DNA of 64,000 bases from CAKKQX01 sp963734595 (GTDB lineage Bacteria > Pseudomonadota > Gammaproteobacteria > Burkholderiales > SG8-41). The first letter of the stretch is position 1; every line of letters begins with the position of its first letter. Location of the stretch: NCBI GenBank assembly GCA_963734595.1, contig CAVTHV010000037.1:558001-622000 (forward strand). Reading direction: 5' to 3'. The notes beneath the pieces are model-generated. The model made no database searches and was not told the origin of the DNA. It was given only the letters and a program-made list of their open reading frames with translations. Shown one piece after another: positions 28,607-40,438 of the stretch. The position numbers were made by a program, and so were the translations under genes.

Positions 28607-28615
28607 CGCGCTTGC

Positions 28616-29501
28616 TCACGGAAAAATGCGGAAACGGAAATGCAGGTCGAGCGCAAGCCCGAGAAACACCGCGGCGCCGAGCCAGTTGTTGTTGAGAAAC
28701 GCCTTGAAGCACAGTTTGCGGTCGCGTCCCTTGATCAGGCCGTACTGATAAACAACAAGGCCCGCCGCAACCGCGAGCCCGCAGTAATACAGCACCCCGA
28801 GATGCTGCCATCCGCCGACGACGGTCATGATGCCGAGGAACAGCGCGTGCGCGACCACGACGCCGGCGACATCATATTGCCCGAGCAGAATGGCGGAAGA
28901 TTTGACCCCGATGCGCATGTCGTCGTCGCGGTCCACCATCGCATATTCGGTATCGTAAGCGATGGCCCAGAATATATTGGCGATCAGCAATACCCACGCC
29001 ACCGCGGGGACCCTGCCCTGCTGGGCGGCAAAAGCCATCGGGATCCCGAAACCGAACGCGATGCCGAGCCACGCCTGCGGAAACGAGAAATGGCGCTTGA
29101 GAAAAGGATAGACGATGGCCAGCGCGACCGCCGCGAACGACAGCATCACGGTGAGGCGGTTCAACTGCAGCACCAACGCGAAAGCGGCGAGCATCAGCGC
29201 TGCCGCGAGCGCCAGCGCTTCGCGCGGCCCGATCAGTCCCGCCGCCAGCGGACGGTCGCGGGTGCGCTCGACGTGGGGATCGAAGTTGCGGTCGGCGAAA
29301 TCGTTGACGACGCAGCCGGCAGAGCGCATGAGGACCGTGCCGGCAAAGAAAATCAGCAGGATGTCGAGCCGCGGCAGGCCGTGCCTTGCGAACCACAACC
29401 CCCACAGCGTCGGCCACAGCAGCAACAGCGTGCCGATCGGCTTGTCGAGCCGCATCAGCTTTTCGTAGGCGTCGAGCCTTTGCTTGATACGTTAATGTCA
29501 C
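28616..29501 (-). CDS. ubiA: 4-hydroxybenzoate octaprenyltransferase UbiA, one frameshift
   Basis: A membrane prenyltransferase with about eight or nine helices. The first Asp-rich motif is NDFADRNFDPHVERTRDRPL, the second YDTEYAMVDRDDDMRIGVKS; LMRLDKPIGTLLLLWPTLW is the classic N-terminal helix. The GTG at 29501 overlaps the ubiC stop by 4 bases (translational coupling); after MTLTYQAK an extra G near 29483 shifts the frame to LDAYEKLMRLDKP. Corrected length is 294 residues. It joins 4-hydroxybenzoate to the polyprenyl tail. Confidence 0.95.
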
Positions 29502-30034
29502 AGCTTCAGAATTCCGGGAAGGAAGACCTCGGTCACCAGTATAGGCGATTTATGCAAGGTGAATAGCGAACGCCGCGCCCACAGCGTCGCCGGCAGCGCC
29601 GGCAGTCCCGTGCTCGCGCGCCGGTACAATTCATGGTGGCGGTTGAGCTTCTTCTGCCGCAGCGGATAGCGCCGGATGCGCGGATCGGCGAACAGGGCCG
29701 CGCCGAGCGGCCGCGAACCGAGCTTCGCCAGCCGCCGCCAGGTGCCGCGCATGTCGCGCAAATCGATCACGCTGTGCGCAAACACGACCGGCGTGCGGCC
29801 GCAATAGAGATAGACATCGCGCACCAGCGCCATGCCGCGGCCGCGCGGCGCAAACAGCAGGCGCTCATCGCGATCGACGCGGCGCATGCCCTGAAACACG
29901 ACTTTCACGCTCAGCGCCGGACAGCGGTCCTGAATGCGCCGCGTCAGCGAGCCGCGGTCGCGCAGCCACGGCCGGTAAGCGGCAGCGGTGGACGGCAGAC
30001 GGCACCATAACGTATCGCGCGGAACGGATTTCAC
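29498..30034 (-). CDS. ubiC: Chorismate--pyruvate lyase UbiC
   Basis: A 178-residue protein with the UbiC pattern: WLRDRGSLTRRIQDRC with the substrate-binding Arg region, RDVYLYCGRTPVVFAHSVID, and the terminal part SLFTLHKSPILVTEVFLPG with the catalytic Glu (TEVFLP). It releases 4-hydroxybenzoate from chorismate for UbiA, whose gene overlaps its stop codon by 4 bases. Confidence 0.93.
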   Translation of the reverse strand: MKSVPRDTLWCRLPSTAAAYRPWLRDRGSLTRRIQDRCPALSVKVVFQGMRRVDRDERLLFAPRGRGMALVRDVYLYCGRTPVVFAHSVIDLRDMRGTWRRLAKLGSRPLGAALFADPRIRRYPLRQKKLNRHHELYRRASTGLPALPATLWARRSLFTLHKSPILVTEVFLPGILKL

Positions 30035-30090
30035 GAAATTGCTGCGGAGTTTTTCTTATTATCGCATGCGGCAAACCACCGGGCATCGGC

Positions 30091-32172
30091 CTAGACTTTC
30101 AGGTACTCGTATTTCGCGCCGAGCCAGCGGGCAAGATGCGCCCGCACCACATCCGGCTCATCGCGCAGCAGCGCTGCCGCCGCGTCGCGCGCGGCGTCGA
30201 GCAGATCGGTGTCGGTCGCGAGATCGGCAAAGCGCAGCAGCGGCACGCCGCTCTGGCGCGCGCCCAGCAATTCGCCCGGCCCGCGCAGCCGCAGGTCGTG
30301 GCGCGCGACCTCGAAACCGTCCTGGTTTTCATAGATGATCTTGAGGCGCTCGCGTGCCGTCGCCGTCAGCGGGTTCTGGTAAAGCAGGATGCACGCGCTT
30401 TTCTCCGCGCCGCGGCCGACGCGCCCGCGCAACTGGTGCAGCTGTGACAACCCCATGCGCTCGGCGTGCTCGATCACCATCAGCACGGCGTTCGGCACGT
30501 CGACGCCGACCTCGATGACGGTCGTCGCCACCAGCAGCTGGATTTCTCCGTGCTGGAATGCCCGCATCACCGCGGTTTTTTCGTCGCTCTTCAGGCGGCC
30601 ATGCACCAGCCCGACTTTGAGCTCGGGAAAAGTCTGCCGCACCACGGCGTAGGTCTCGAGCGCGGTCTTCAGCTGCAGCGTTTCCGACTCTTCGATCAAC
30701 GGGCACACCCAGTACGCCTGGCTGCCGGCCATGCAGGCATCGCGCACGCGCTGAATCACTTCGGGGCGGCGCGCCTCGGAGACCAGCCGCGTCGCGACCG
30801 GCAGGCGGCCGGGCGGCAGCTCGTCGATCACCGACACGTCGAGATCGGCGTAGTAGCTCATCGCCAGCGTGCGCGGGATCGGCGTCGCGCTCATCATCAG
30901 CTGGTGCGGCTGCACCTCCATGCCGGGCCGGGTGCCTTTCATGCGCAGCGCGAGGCGCTGATGCACGCCGAAGCGGTGCTGTTCATCGATGATCGCCAGC
31001 GCGAGATTGCGAAACTGCACTTCCTCCTGGAACAGCGCGTGGGTGCCGATCGCCACCATCACTTCGCCGCCGGCGACCCCTTCGAGCGCCTCCCGTTTCT
31101 GCTGCCGGCGCAGACTGCCGGTAAGCCAGGCCACGTTCACGCCCAGCTCCGCCAGCCAGCCCGCGAATTTGCGATAGTGCTGCTCGGCGAGGATTTCGGT
31201 CGGCGCCATCACCGCCACCTGGTAACCGTTTTCGACGCATTGCAGCGCGGCGAGCGCGGCGACGACGGTCTTGCCGCTGCCGACGTCGCCCTGCAGCAGG
31301 CGCTGCATCGGATAGGGCTGGGCGAGGTCGTGCCGGATCTGCGCCAGCGCTTTCTGCTGCGCGGCCGTGAGCCGGAACGGCAGTTTTTCCTGCAGCGCGT
31401 GCGTGAGCTTGTCGCGCGGCGGCAGCGCCGGCGCACCGGCGGTCCGGCGCCGCTGGTAATGCAGGCGCATCGACAGCTGCTGCGCCAGCAGCTCGTCGAA
31501 CTTGATCCTGCGCCATGCCGGATGCCGCCGCTCCTGGAGATCGAGCTGCGCCACGTCCGGCGTTGGATTGTGCAGGAACAACACGGACTCGCGAAAACGC
31601 GGCAACCGCAGCGTCGTGAGCACGCCGTCCGGCAGCGTGTCCGAAAGATCGCAATCGGCAAGCGCGCGCCCGATCAGCTGCCGCAGCGCATCCTGGCCCA
31701 GGCCGGCGGTGGTCGGATAAACGGGGGTGAGCGCCTGCGGCACCGGCAATCCGGCGTGCACCAGCCGGTATTTCGGGTGCACCATTTCCGCCCCGAAAAA
31801 ACCCTGGCGGATTTCGCCGAACGCCCGCACCCGCGCGCCGGCGGCGAGCTGCTTCAGCTGGCTCGTGTAGAAATTGAAAAAACGCAGCGTCAGCACGCCG
31901 CTGCCGTCTTCGATCTGGCACACGAGCTGGCGCCGGGGCCGGTACTTGACGTCGCATTCGACGACGTTGCCCTCGACCAGCACGCTGCGGCCGTCCGGCG
32001 CTTCGCTGATCGGATAAAGGCGGGTTTCGTCGTCGTAACGCAGCGGCAGGTGCAGCACCAGCTCGCATTTCTCTGCAATACCGAGTTTCGCAAGCCGCGT
32101 CAGGGTCGATTTGTTCAGCCCTGACAGTGATGGGTGATGAGTGATGGGTGATGGGACGGTTGCTCGCGGCAT
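30091..32172 (-). CDS. recG: ATP-dependent DNA helicase RecG
   Basis: A full-length 693-residue RecG that remodels stalled replication forks and Holliday junctions. The N-terminal wedge/OB domain is about residues 60-180; Walker A is LLQGDVGSGKTVVAALAAL, the DEAD-like box is IIDEQHRFG, and the C-terminal helicase motifs include TTVIEVGVDVPNA and QLRGRVGRG. The first 15 or so residues (THHPSLS) are encoded by a simple GATGGGT repeat and may not be conserved, so the true start may lie further inside. Confidence 0.97.
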   Translation of the reverse strand: MPRATVPSPITHHPSLSGLNKSTLTRLAKLGIAEKCELVLHLPLRYDDETRLYPISEAPDGRSVLVEGNVVECDVKYRPRRQLVCQIEDGSGVLTLRFFNFYTSQLKQLAAGARVRAFGEIRQGFFGAEMVHPKYRLVHAGLPVPQALTPVYPTTAGLGQDALRQLIGRALADCDLSDTLPDGVLTTLRLPRFRESVLFLHNPTPDVAQLDLQERRHPAWRRIKFDELLAQQLSMRLHYQRRRTAGAPALPPRDKLTHALQEKLPFRLTAAQQKALAQIRHDLAQPYPMQRLLQGDVGSGKTVVAALAALQCVENGYQVAVMAPTEILAEQHYRKFAGWLAELGVNVAWLTGSLRRQQKREALEGVAGGEVMVAIGTHALFQEEVQFRNLALAIIDEQHRFGVHQRLALRMKGTRPGMEVQPHQLMMSATPIPRTLAMSYYADLDVSVIDELPPGRLPVATRLVSEARRPEVIQRVRDACMAGSQAYWVCPLIEESETLQLKTALETYAVVRQTFPELKVGLVHGRLKSDEKTAVMRAFQHGEIQLLVATTVIEVGVDVPNAVLMVIEHAERMGLSQLHQLRGRVGRGAEKSACILLYQNPLTATARERLKIIYENQDGFEVARHDLRLRGPGELLGARQSGVPLLRFADLATDTDLLDAARDAAAALLRDEPDVVRAHLARWLGAKYEYLKV

Positions 32173-32222
32173 TGCTTTTACGCCTTACTCATCACTCATC
32201 GCTCATTACCCATTACTCATCA
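32127..32222. repeat. Inverted simple-sequence arms between ridA and recG
   Basis: The left arm (32127-32155) is built from GTGATGGGT/GATGAGT units; the right arm (32185-32222) from ACTCATC/ATTACCC units, the reverse complement pattern. The arms can pair through many registers. The left arm encodes the N-terminus of recG as annotated. Confidence 0.75.
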
Positions 32223-32226
32223 CGCG

Positions 32227-32607
32227 TTACCCGAGATTCATGATCGCATCGATCTCGACCAGCGCATCGCGCGGCAGACTGGCCACGCCGACCGCGGCGC
32301 GCGCAGGGTAGGGCGCGGTAAAAAACGTCGCCATGATCTCGTTGAGGCGCGCGAAGTTCTTGAGATCGGTCAGGTACACCGTGAGCCTGACGATGTCGTC
32401 GAGGCTGCCGCCCGAAGCTGCGGCCACCGCCTTCAGGTTTTCCAGCACGCGCCGGATCTGCGGTTCGATGCCCGCCGCCATTTCCATGGTCGCCGGATCG
32501 AGCCCGATCTGTCCGGAAAGATATACGGTGTTGCCGCAGCGCACCGCCTGCGAATAAGTGCCGATGGCTTTGGGCGCCGCGTCCGTGTGAATAACCTGTT
32601 TTGCCAT
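32227..32607 (-). CDS. ridA: RidA family enamine/imine deaminase
   Basis: A complete 126-residue RidA (YjgF/YER057c/UK114): AIGTYSQAVRCGNTVYLSGQ, VLENLKAVAAASGGSLDDIV and the terminal PARAAVGVASLPRDALVEI with the Arg and Glu of the active site. It hydrolyses reactive enamines or imines such as 2-aminoacrylate made by PLP enzymes. The repeat-bearing region separates it from recG, which lies downstream on the same strand. Confidence 0.96.
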   Translation of the reverse strand: MAKQVIHTDAAPKAIGTYSQAVRCGNTVYLSGQIGLDPATMEMAAGIEPQIRRVLENLKAVAAASGGSLDDIVRLTVYLTDLKNFARLNEIMATFFTAPYPARAAVGVASLPRDALVEIDAIMNLG

Positions 32608-32812
32608 GGTGTGCTCTCCCGTTGGATCTGATTTTATGTATGAAAGCGGGCTTTTTCAGAAGGTGCCGGATTGCGTGATCACGGTATCATGATGTGGCCC
32701 CGGCAGGATTTCAATCTTTTGGCGGTTGCTGGAGCAGGGCGCGCGACAAGCGTGGAAAGAGGGTGGTGAGACGAGGAGGTTGTGCGGGTCTCGCCCCCCG
32801 ACCTCACAAATT

Positions 32813-32840
32813 AAAAAGGCCACCCAAGGGTGGCCTTTTT
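32813..32840 (-). terminator. Strong rho-independent terminator behind tRNA-Ala
   Basis: AAAAAGGCCACCC-AA-GGGTGGCCTTTTT is a perfect stem with a T-run on either strand, 5 bp past the tRNA-Ala CCA. It can act on both strands. Confidence 0.93.
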
Positions 32841-32844
32841 AATT

Positions 32845-32920
<76 letters not shown>

Positions 32921-33028
32921 AAGGAGGGCCGTATTCTACCGTTTCGGGCTGCCGCCGACAAATCCCCCTCCCCAACGGTCCGCGGGTACCCATATAATCG
33001 TCCAGATACAAGTCCGGCAAAAAATTAC

Positions 33029-33784
33029 ATGGACATCAAACCACCCTACGCCTACCAGGATATCGTCGCCCTGACCACGGCGCATCGCGTAACGATGCCG
33101 GATGCTCGCGCACTGCCACCGGCCTTCCACAACCTTGATGCGTTGCCGCTGTCGATGAGCGAGTTTGCGCCGGCCTGCCGGGATTACCCCGTCGCCTTCA
33201 TCAGCGGCGACGGGGGCGCGTCGTTCACGCCGATGCTTGTGCTGGGGCTCGCTCCCCAACAGAACCTGTACGTATTGCGGGACCAGATGTGGGACCGCCG
33301 TGTTTATCTGCCGGCCTATGTTCGACGCTATCCTTTCTGCATGGCCCGGGTCACCGTGGACGGCAAAGAGCAGTCCGAACGCATCGCCTGCGTGGAAAAG
33401 CGGGCGATCAGCGAGGACGGCACCGCGCTCCACGACGACAAGGGAGAGCCGTTGCCGGTCTGGAAGGAGCGCAGGAAGCTGTTGTTCGAGTTCGAGGCAG
33501 ACCTTGCCCGTACTGAGGAATTTTGCCGCACACTGGCAGGCCTTGGGTTATTCGAGGTATTCACGATGCAGGCACTGCCGACCCAGGGGCCGCCGCTTAC
33601 CCTGACCGGCCTGCACCGGGTGCCCGAGGAAAAACTCCATGCGCTGCCGGCCGAGAAGCTCAAGGAACTGGCGCAAAACGGCATGCTCGCCCGCATCTAC
33701 GCGCATCTGATGTCGCTCGATCACTTCCGGCGCCTGCTCGACCGCCGCGTCGCATTGGCCCGAGTCCCGGCGACCGGGGGTTAG
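33029..33784 (+). CDS. SapC-like family protein
   Basis: A 251-residue cytosolic protein resembling the SapC family: YPVAFISGDGGASFTPMLVL, the aromatic/Arg motif RRVYLPAYVRRYPFCMARV, and the C-terminal LYxLMSLDHFRRLLDR-type end (YAHLMSLDHFRRLLDRRVAL). SapC-like proteins are linked to surface-layer or peptide traits in some bacteria, but the molecular activity is unknown. The gene stands alone and overlaps the end of the convergent lgt gene by 4 bases. Confidence 0.85.
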   Translation: MDIKPPYAYQDIVALTTAHRVTMPDARALPPAFHNLDALPLSMSEFAPACRDYPVAFISGDGGASFTPMLVLGLAPQQNLYVLRDQMWDRRVYLPAYVRRYPFCMARVTVDGKEQSERIACVEKRAISEDGTALHDDKGEPLPVWKERRKLLFEFEADLARTEEFCRTLAGLGLFEVFTMQALPTQGPPLTLTGLHRVPEEKLHALPAEKLKELAQNGMLARIYAHLMSLDHFRRLLDRRVALARVPATGG

Positions 33785-34575
33785 CTGCCTCCACGGGCTC
33801 CGCCGCGATAGGCCCAAATCATCATCGCCACGCCGGCAATGACCATCGGCACCGACAGCCATTGCCCCATCGACAGCCCGAGCGCCAGCAAGCCCAGGAA
33901 GTCGTCGGGCTCGCGCGTGAATTCGACCAGGAAGCGGAACGCGCCATAGCCGATCAAAAACAGCGCGGAGACCGCGCCGCGCGGGCGGGGTTTGGCTGAA
34001 AACCACCACAAAATCGCGAACAGCAGCACGCCTTCGAGCGCAAATTCGTAGAGCTGCGAGGGATGGCGCGGCACGTTGTCGACATTGGGAAAAATCATCG
34101 CCCACGGCACGCTCGCCGCCCTGCCCCACAGTTCGCCGTTGATGAAATTGCCGATGCGGCCGGCGGCGAGCCCCAGCGGCACCAGCGGCGCGATGAAATC
34201 GGTGATCGCCAGCCAGTCCTGTTTGCGGCTCCTGGCGAACCACCACAACGCCAGCACCACGCCGAGAAAACCGCCGTGGAAGGACATGCCGCCTTCCCAG
34301 ACGAAAAAAATCTTCCACGGCGCGGCGAGATAGTCGCCGAACTTGTAGAACAGCACGTAGCCGAGGCGCCCGCCGAGGATGACGCCGAGGATGCCGTAGA
34401 ACAGCACATCGTCGAGGTCCTTGAAAGTCCACACCCCCTGCGGATTGGCGCGGATACGGCGGCGGCCGAACCACCAGACCAGCGCGAATCCCACCAGATA
34501 CATCAGCCCGTACCAGCGCACCGCGAGGGGCCCGAGATGAATGGCGACCGGATCGAACTGCGGATGAATAAGCAT
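33781..34575 (-). CDS. lgt: Phosphatidylglycerol--prolipoprotein diacylglyceryl transferase Lgt
   Basis: A 264-residue membrane enzyme with about seven helices. Family marks: HLGPLAVRWYGLMYLVGFAL, GGRLGYVLFYKF, the Lgt signature GLAAGRIGNFINGELWGR, and HPSQLYEFALEGVLLF. It transfers diacylglycerol to the lipobox Cys, the first step in lipoprotein maturation (needed for instance by the lipoprotein LivK-type protein at 39121). The gene is complete. ilvD starts divergently about 70 bp away. Confidence 0.97.
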   Translation of the reverse strand: MLIHPQFDPVAIHLGPLAVRWYGLMYLVGFALVWWFGRRRIRANPQGVWTFKDLDDVLFYGILGVILGGRLGYVLFYKFGDYLAAPWKIFFVWEGGMSFHGGFLGVVLALWWFARSRKQDWLAITDFIAPLVPLGLAAGRIGNFINGELWGRAASVPWAMIFPNVDNVPRHPSQLYEFALEGVLLFAILWWFSAKPRPRGAVSALFLIGYGAFRFLVEFTREPDDFLGLLALGLSMGQWLSVPMVIAGVAMMIWAYRGGARGGS

Positions 34576-34647
34576 TCGTGAGTGCGGCGGGATGCGTTAA
34601 AATGTGCTGCTCATTATATACGCGCATCGCTTTCCCGGAGGCTTTCC

Positions 34648-36323
34648 ATGCCGCTCAACAAACGCAGTCAACTCATCACCCAGGGCGTCGCCCGCTCGCC
34701 GAACCGGGCGATGCTGCGCGCCGTCGGCTTCGGCAACGGCGATTTCGACAAGCCGATCGTCGGCGTCGCCAACGGGCACTCGACGATGAACCCGTGCAAC
34801 GCCGGCATCCAGCCGCTGGTCGACCGCGCCATGGCCGCGCTCAAGGAAGCACGGCGCCATGCCGCAGGTATTCGGCGTGCCGACCGTCACCGACGGCATC
34901 GGCATGGGCACCGAGGCCATGAAATATTCGCTGGTGTCGCGCGAGGTGATCGCCGATGTCATCGAAACCGCGGTCAACGGCCAGGCGATGGACGGCGTGC
35001 TGGTGTGCGGCGGCTGCGACAAGAACATGCCGGGCGGCATGATCGCGATGCTGCGCATGAACGTGCCGGGCATTTACGTCTACGCCGGCACCATCAAGCC
35101 CGGCAAATGGAAGGGACAGGACCTCACCATCGTCAGCGCGTTCGAGGCGGTCGGCGCGTTCACCGCGGGCAAGATGAAAGAGGAAGATTTCATCGGCATC
35201 GAGAAAAACGCGTGTCCGTCAGTCGGTGCGTGCGGCGGCATGTACACCGCGAACACCATGTCGTCCTCGTTCGAAGCGCTCGGCATGAGCCTGCTCGGAT
35301 CGAGCCAGATGGCCTCGCCCGACGCCGAGAAGGCGGATTCCGCCGCGCAGTCCGCGCGAGTGCTGGTCGACGCCATCAAGAACGACATCAAGCCGCGCGA
35401 CATCGTCACCCGCAAGTCGATCGAAAACGCGGTGGCGCTGATCATGGCGACCGGCGGCTCGACCAACGCGGTGCTGCACTTTCTCGCCATCGCCCACGCC
35501 GCGGGCGTCAAATGGACGATCGACGATTTCGAGCGCGTGCGCCGGAAAGTGCCGGTGCTGTGCGACCTCAAGCCGTCGGGCCGCTACGTCGCGGTCGATT
35601 TCCACCGCGCGGGCGGCGTGCCGCAGGTGCTGAAGATGCTGCTCGCGCACGGCGTGCTCAACGGCGAATGCATGACGATCACCGGCAAGACGATGGCGCA
35701 GGAACTCGCCGGCGTGCCGGATGCGCCGCGCAAGGACCAGGACGTGATCCGGCCGTGGAACAATCCGATGTATGCGCACGGCCATCTCGCAATCCTCAAG
35801 GGCAATCTCGCGCCGGAAGGCTGCGTCGCCAAGATCACGGGCCTGAAATCGCCGAAGATCACCGGCCCGGCGCGGGTGTTCGATTCCGAGCCCAAGGCGA
35901 TGGAGGCGATCCTCGCCAAGAAGATCAAAGCCGGCGACGTCGTCGTGATCCGCTACGAAGGACCGAAAGGCGGGCCCGGCATGCAGGAGATGCTGGCGCC
36001 GACCGGCGCGCTGATCGGCCAGGGGCTCGGCGAGTCGGTCGGTCTCATCACCGACGGCCGTTTCTCCGGCGGCACCTGGGGCATGGTGGTCGGCCACGTC
36101 GCGCCGGAGGCTTTTGTCGGCGGACCGATCGCGCTCGTCAAGAGCGGCGATTCGATCACCATCGACGCGGACAAGCTGCTGATCCAGCTCAACGTGCCGG
36201 CGAAAGAACTCGCCGCGCGCAGGAAGAAATGGAAGCAGCCCAAGCCGCGTTACACGCGCGGCGTGCTGGCCAAGTACACCGCAGCTGGTTTCGACCGCGA
36301 GCAAGGGCGCGGTCACCGACTGA
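34648..36323 (+). CDS. ilvD: Dihydroxy-acid dehydratase IlvD, two frameshifts
   Basis: About 557 residues (corrected). It begins MPLNKRSQLITQGVARSPNR after a CGGAGG ribosome-binding site. Fe-S and metal-site signatures are CGGCDKNMPGG and CPSVGACGGMYTANTMSS; GGSTNAVLHFLAIA and DGRFSGGTWGMVVGH are also present. Extra bases lie near 34850 (LKEA-GAMPQVFG) and 36287 (before SKGAVTD). It dehydrates dihydroxy acids in valine, leucine and isoleucine synthesis. It is monocistronic, with a hairpin after the stop. Confidence 0.95.
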
Positions 36324-36327
36324 GTCC

Positions 36328-36351
36328 AGGCGCGGCGGCAGCGCCGCGCCT
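36328..36351 (+). terminator. GC-rich hairpin after ilvD
   Basis: AGGCGCGGCG-GCAG-CGCCGCGCCT, a perfect 10-bp stem 4 bp past the ilvD stop codon. Only CTTCCC follows, so it is a weak or non-canonical terminator. Confidence 0.6.
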
Positions 36352-36479
36352 CTTCCCATTGCCGGGTAGCGTTGTAGTCCGTTGTTTTATAACAATAATT
36401 TAATGCGGTCCCAGCGCGTTAGCCACAGCCAGCCCGAAGCCAGGCACATCCACGACGCGCCGGCGATCCGGAAATAAGC

Positions 36480-38558
<2,079 letters not shown>

Positions 38559-38645
38559 CGCTCCGTGTCGCGCATTTGTTAGCATGCGTTTACGGGCTAC
38601 AATGCGTGCGGCGCTTTTTCAACCAAAACCGATCGAGGAGTAACA

Positions 38646-38972
38646 ATGAAAGCAATGATTGCGGTGCTGGCAACGGCACTGGGACTGACTCTTGCAAGCG
38701 GTGCGTTCGCCGCCGACCCCAAGGCCGCCGAAGCGCTGGCCAAGAACAGCGGCTGTTTCGCCTGCCACAGCATCGATAAGAAAGTAGTGGGCCCCGCGTA
38801 CAAAGACGTCGCCGCCAAGTATAAAAACGACAAAAGCGCCGAAGCCAAGCTGGTCCAGAAAGTGAAGGCGGGCGGCAAAGGAAACTGGGGCGATATCCCG
38901 ATGCCGCCGAATTCGCATGTGAAAGACGCGGACATCAAGACCATCGTGCAGTGGGTGCTGTCGCTCAAGTAG
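38646..38972 (+). CDS. Monoheme cytochrome c (c551/c552 type)
   Basis: A 108-residue exported cytochrome: signal peptide cut near GAFAADPK, heme motif GCFACHSID, axial Met in DIPMPPNSHVKDADIKTIV, and the C-terminal helix VQWVLSLK. It resembles cytochrome c551/c552 electron shuttles to oxidases or denitrification enzymes. GAGGAG lies 6 bases before the ATG, and a terminator follows, so it is transcribed alone. Confidence 0.93.
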   Translation: MKAMIAVLATALGLTLASGAFAADPKAAEALAKNSGCFACHSIDKKVVGPAYKDVAAKYKNDKSAEAKLVQKVKAGGKGNWGDIPMPPNSHVKDADIKTIVQWVLSLK

Positions 38973-38991
38973 GCGCGCACGCTCTCCACGC

Positions 38992-39017
38992 AAAAAGCCG
39001 GCGCATGCCGGCTTTTT
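38992..39017 (+). terminator. Rho-independent terminator of the cytochrome c gene
   Basis: AAAAAGCCGGC-GCAT-GCCGGCTTTTT, a perfect stem with T-run, 20 bp after the stop codon. Confidence 0.94.
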
Positions 39018-39120
39018 CATTTTCACGCAGCACCAGGGCCGCCCTTAAATTGACAATGCCGGACGCGCTGCGGATAATGATTTCCCTCGCAGCAACAATA
39101 ATTTACCGATAGGGGACGCA

Positions 39121-40338
39121 ATGAATCGCAAGCATGTACTGGGCGTCGTTTCGGCGCTGGCGCTGACCGTCATGTATGGATGCGGCAAGGAAGCGCCGCC
39201 GCCCGCACCCAAGGCCGAAGCGCCCGCGGCGATCACGGTCAAGATCGGCTCGGCCTCGCCGCTGACCGGTCCGCAGGCGCATATCGGCGTCGACATCAAG
39301 AACGGCGTGCAGCTCGCGATCGACGACCTCAACGCGAAGGGCGTTGAAATCGGCGGCAAGAAGGTGAAGTTCGAACTGCTGGCCGAAGACGACGAGGCCA
39401 ACCCCACCAAGGCCACCACCGTCGCCCAGAAACTCGTCGACGCGAAAGTCGCCGCAGTCGTCGGCCACTTCAACTCGGGCGCCTCGATTCCCGCGTCCAA
39501 GATTTATTCCGACGCCGGCATCCCGCAGATCTCCCCCGGATCGACCAACCCGAAATACACGCAGCAGGGTTTCAAGACGACCTTCCGCGTCGTGGCCAAT
39601 GACGACCAGCAGGGCCCGACCATGGCCCACTTCGCGCTCGGGAAGCTGAAGGCGAAGAACGTCGCGGTGATCGACGACAGCACGGCCTATGGCCAGGGCC
39701 TGGCCGATACATTCGAGGCGACGATGAAAGCCGCGGGCGCCAAGATCGTCGCGCACGAGCACACCACCGACAAGGACACCGACTTCACCGCCATCCTGAC
39801 CACGATCAAGGGCCACAAGCCCGATCTGATCATGTTCGGCGGCATCGACCCGCAGGCCGGGCCGATGGTCAAACAGATGGCGCAACTCGGCATCAAGGCG
39901 AAATTCATCGGCGGCGACGGCATCCAGACGCCGAACTTCATCAAGCTTGCGGGCGAAGCCGCCGAGGGCGTGATGGCCTCGATCCCCGGCCTGCCCAAGG
40001 ACCAGATGCCCGGCGGCAAGGAATTCATGGCCCGGTTCAAGGCCAAGTTCAATGCCGACGTCGAGTTGTTCGCGCCCATGGGCTACGATGCCGTGTTCGT
40101 GTTCGTCGAGGCGATGAAGCGCGCCGGATCGACCGATCCGGCGAAGTTTCTGCCCGAGATCGCCAAAACCAATTATCAAGGGGTGATCGGGCCGATCGCA
40201 TTCGATGACAAAGGCGACCTCAAGAACGGCCCGATCACCATTTACGTGGTCAAAGACGGCAAGTGGGTGCCGCTCGAGACCGTAATACCGGGCGAGGCCA
40301 AGGCCGAGCCGGCGAAAGGCGATGCCGCCGGGAAATAG
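39121..40338 (+). CDS. livK: Branched-chain amino-acid-type ABC transporter binding lipoprotein (LivK-like)
   Basis: A 405-residue Leu/Ile/Val-binding-protein-family member. The lipobox (LTVMYGC, Cys21) marks it as a lipoprotein, followed by a Pro/Ala-rich tether. The type-I periplasmic-binding fold shows in IGSASPLTGPQAHIGVDIKN, AVVGHFNSGASIPASKIYS, ISPGSTNPKYTQQGFKTTFR and AVIDDSTAYGQGLAD. It heads the livKHMGF operon; a hairpin before livH may give extra binding protein. The ligand may be an amino acid or another small molecule. Confidence 0.93.
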   Translation: MNRKHVLGVVSALALTVMYGCGKEAPPPAPKAEAPAAITVKIGSASPLTGPQAHIGVDIKNGVQLAIDDLNAKGVEIGGKKVKFELLAEDDEANPTKATTVAQKLVDAKVAAVVGHFNSGASIPASKIYSDAGIPQISPGSTNPKYTQQGFKTTFRVVANDDQQGPTMAHFALGKLKAKNVAVIDDSTAYGQGLADTFEATMKAAGAKIVAHEHTTDKDTDFTAILTTIKGHKPDLIMFGGIDPQAGPMVKQMAQLGIKAKFIGGDGIQTPNFIKLAGEAAEGVMASIPGLPKDQMPGGKEFMARFKAKFNADVELFAPMGYDAVFVFVEAMKRAGSTDPAKFLPEIAKTNYQGVIGPIAFDDKGDLKNGPITIYVVKDGKWVPLETVIPGEAKAEPAKGDAAGK

Positions 40339-40383
40339 CGCGTCACTTTATCCGCGGCCCGCGCGAGCCATAACCACGCGCTG

Positions 40384-40407
40384 AACGGCACCCCTGCGGT
40401 GCCGTTT
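40384..40407 (+). terminator. Hairpin between livK and livH (attenuator-like)
   Basis: AACGGCACC-CCTGC-GGTGCCGTT followed by TTCG. A short T-run makes it a partial terminator, which would let some transcripts end after livK and raise the dose of binding protein over membrane parts. Confidence 0.7.
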
Positions 40408-40438
40408 TCGCGTCGCCGCAGCACAGAGCTTCTACGCC

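Noticed and set aside
30466..32124. 552-codon plus-strand frame
   Set aside because: Antisense shadow of recG.
36387..36479. Short hydrophobic minus-strand frame (AYFRIAGASWMCL...) after ilvD
   Set aside because: Might be the tail of a lost membrane protein, but it is too short to support.
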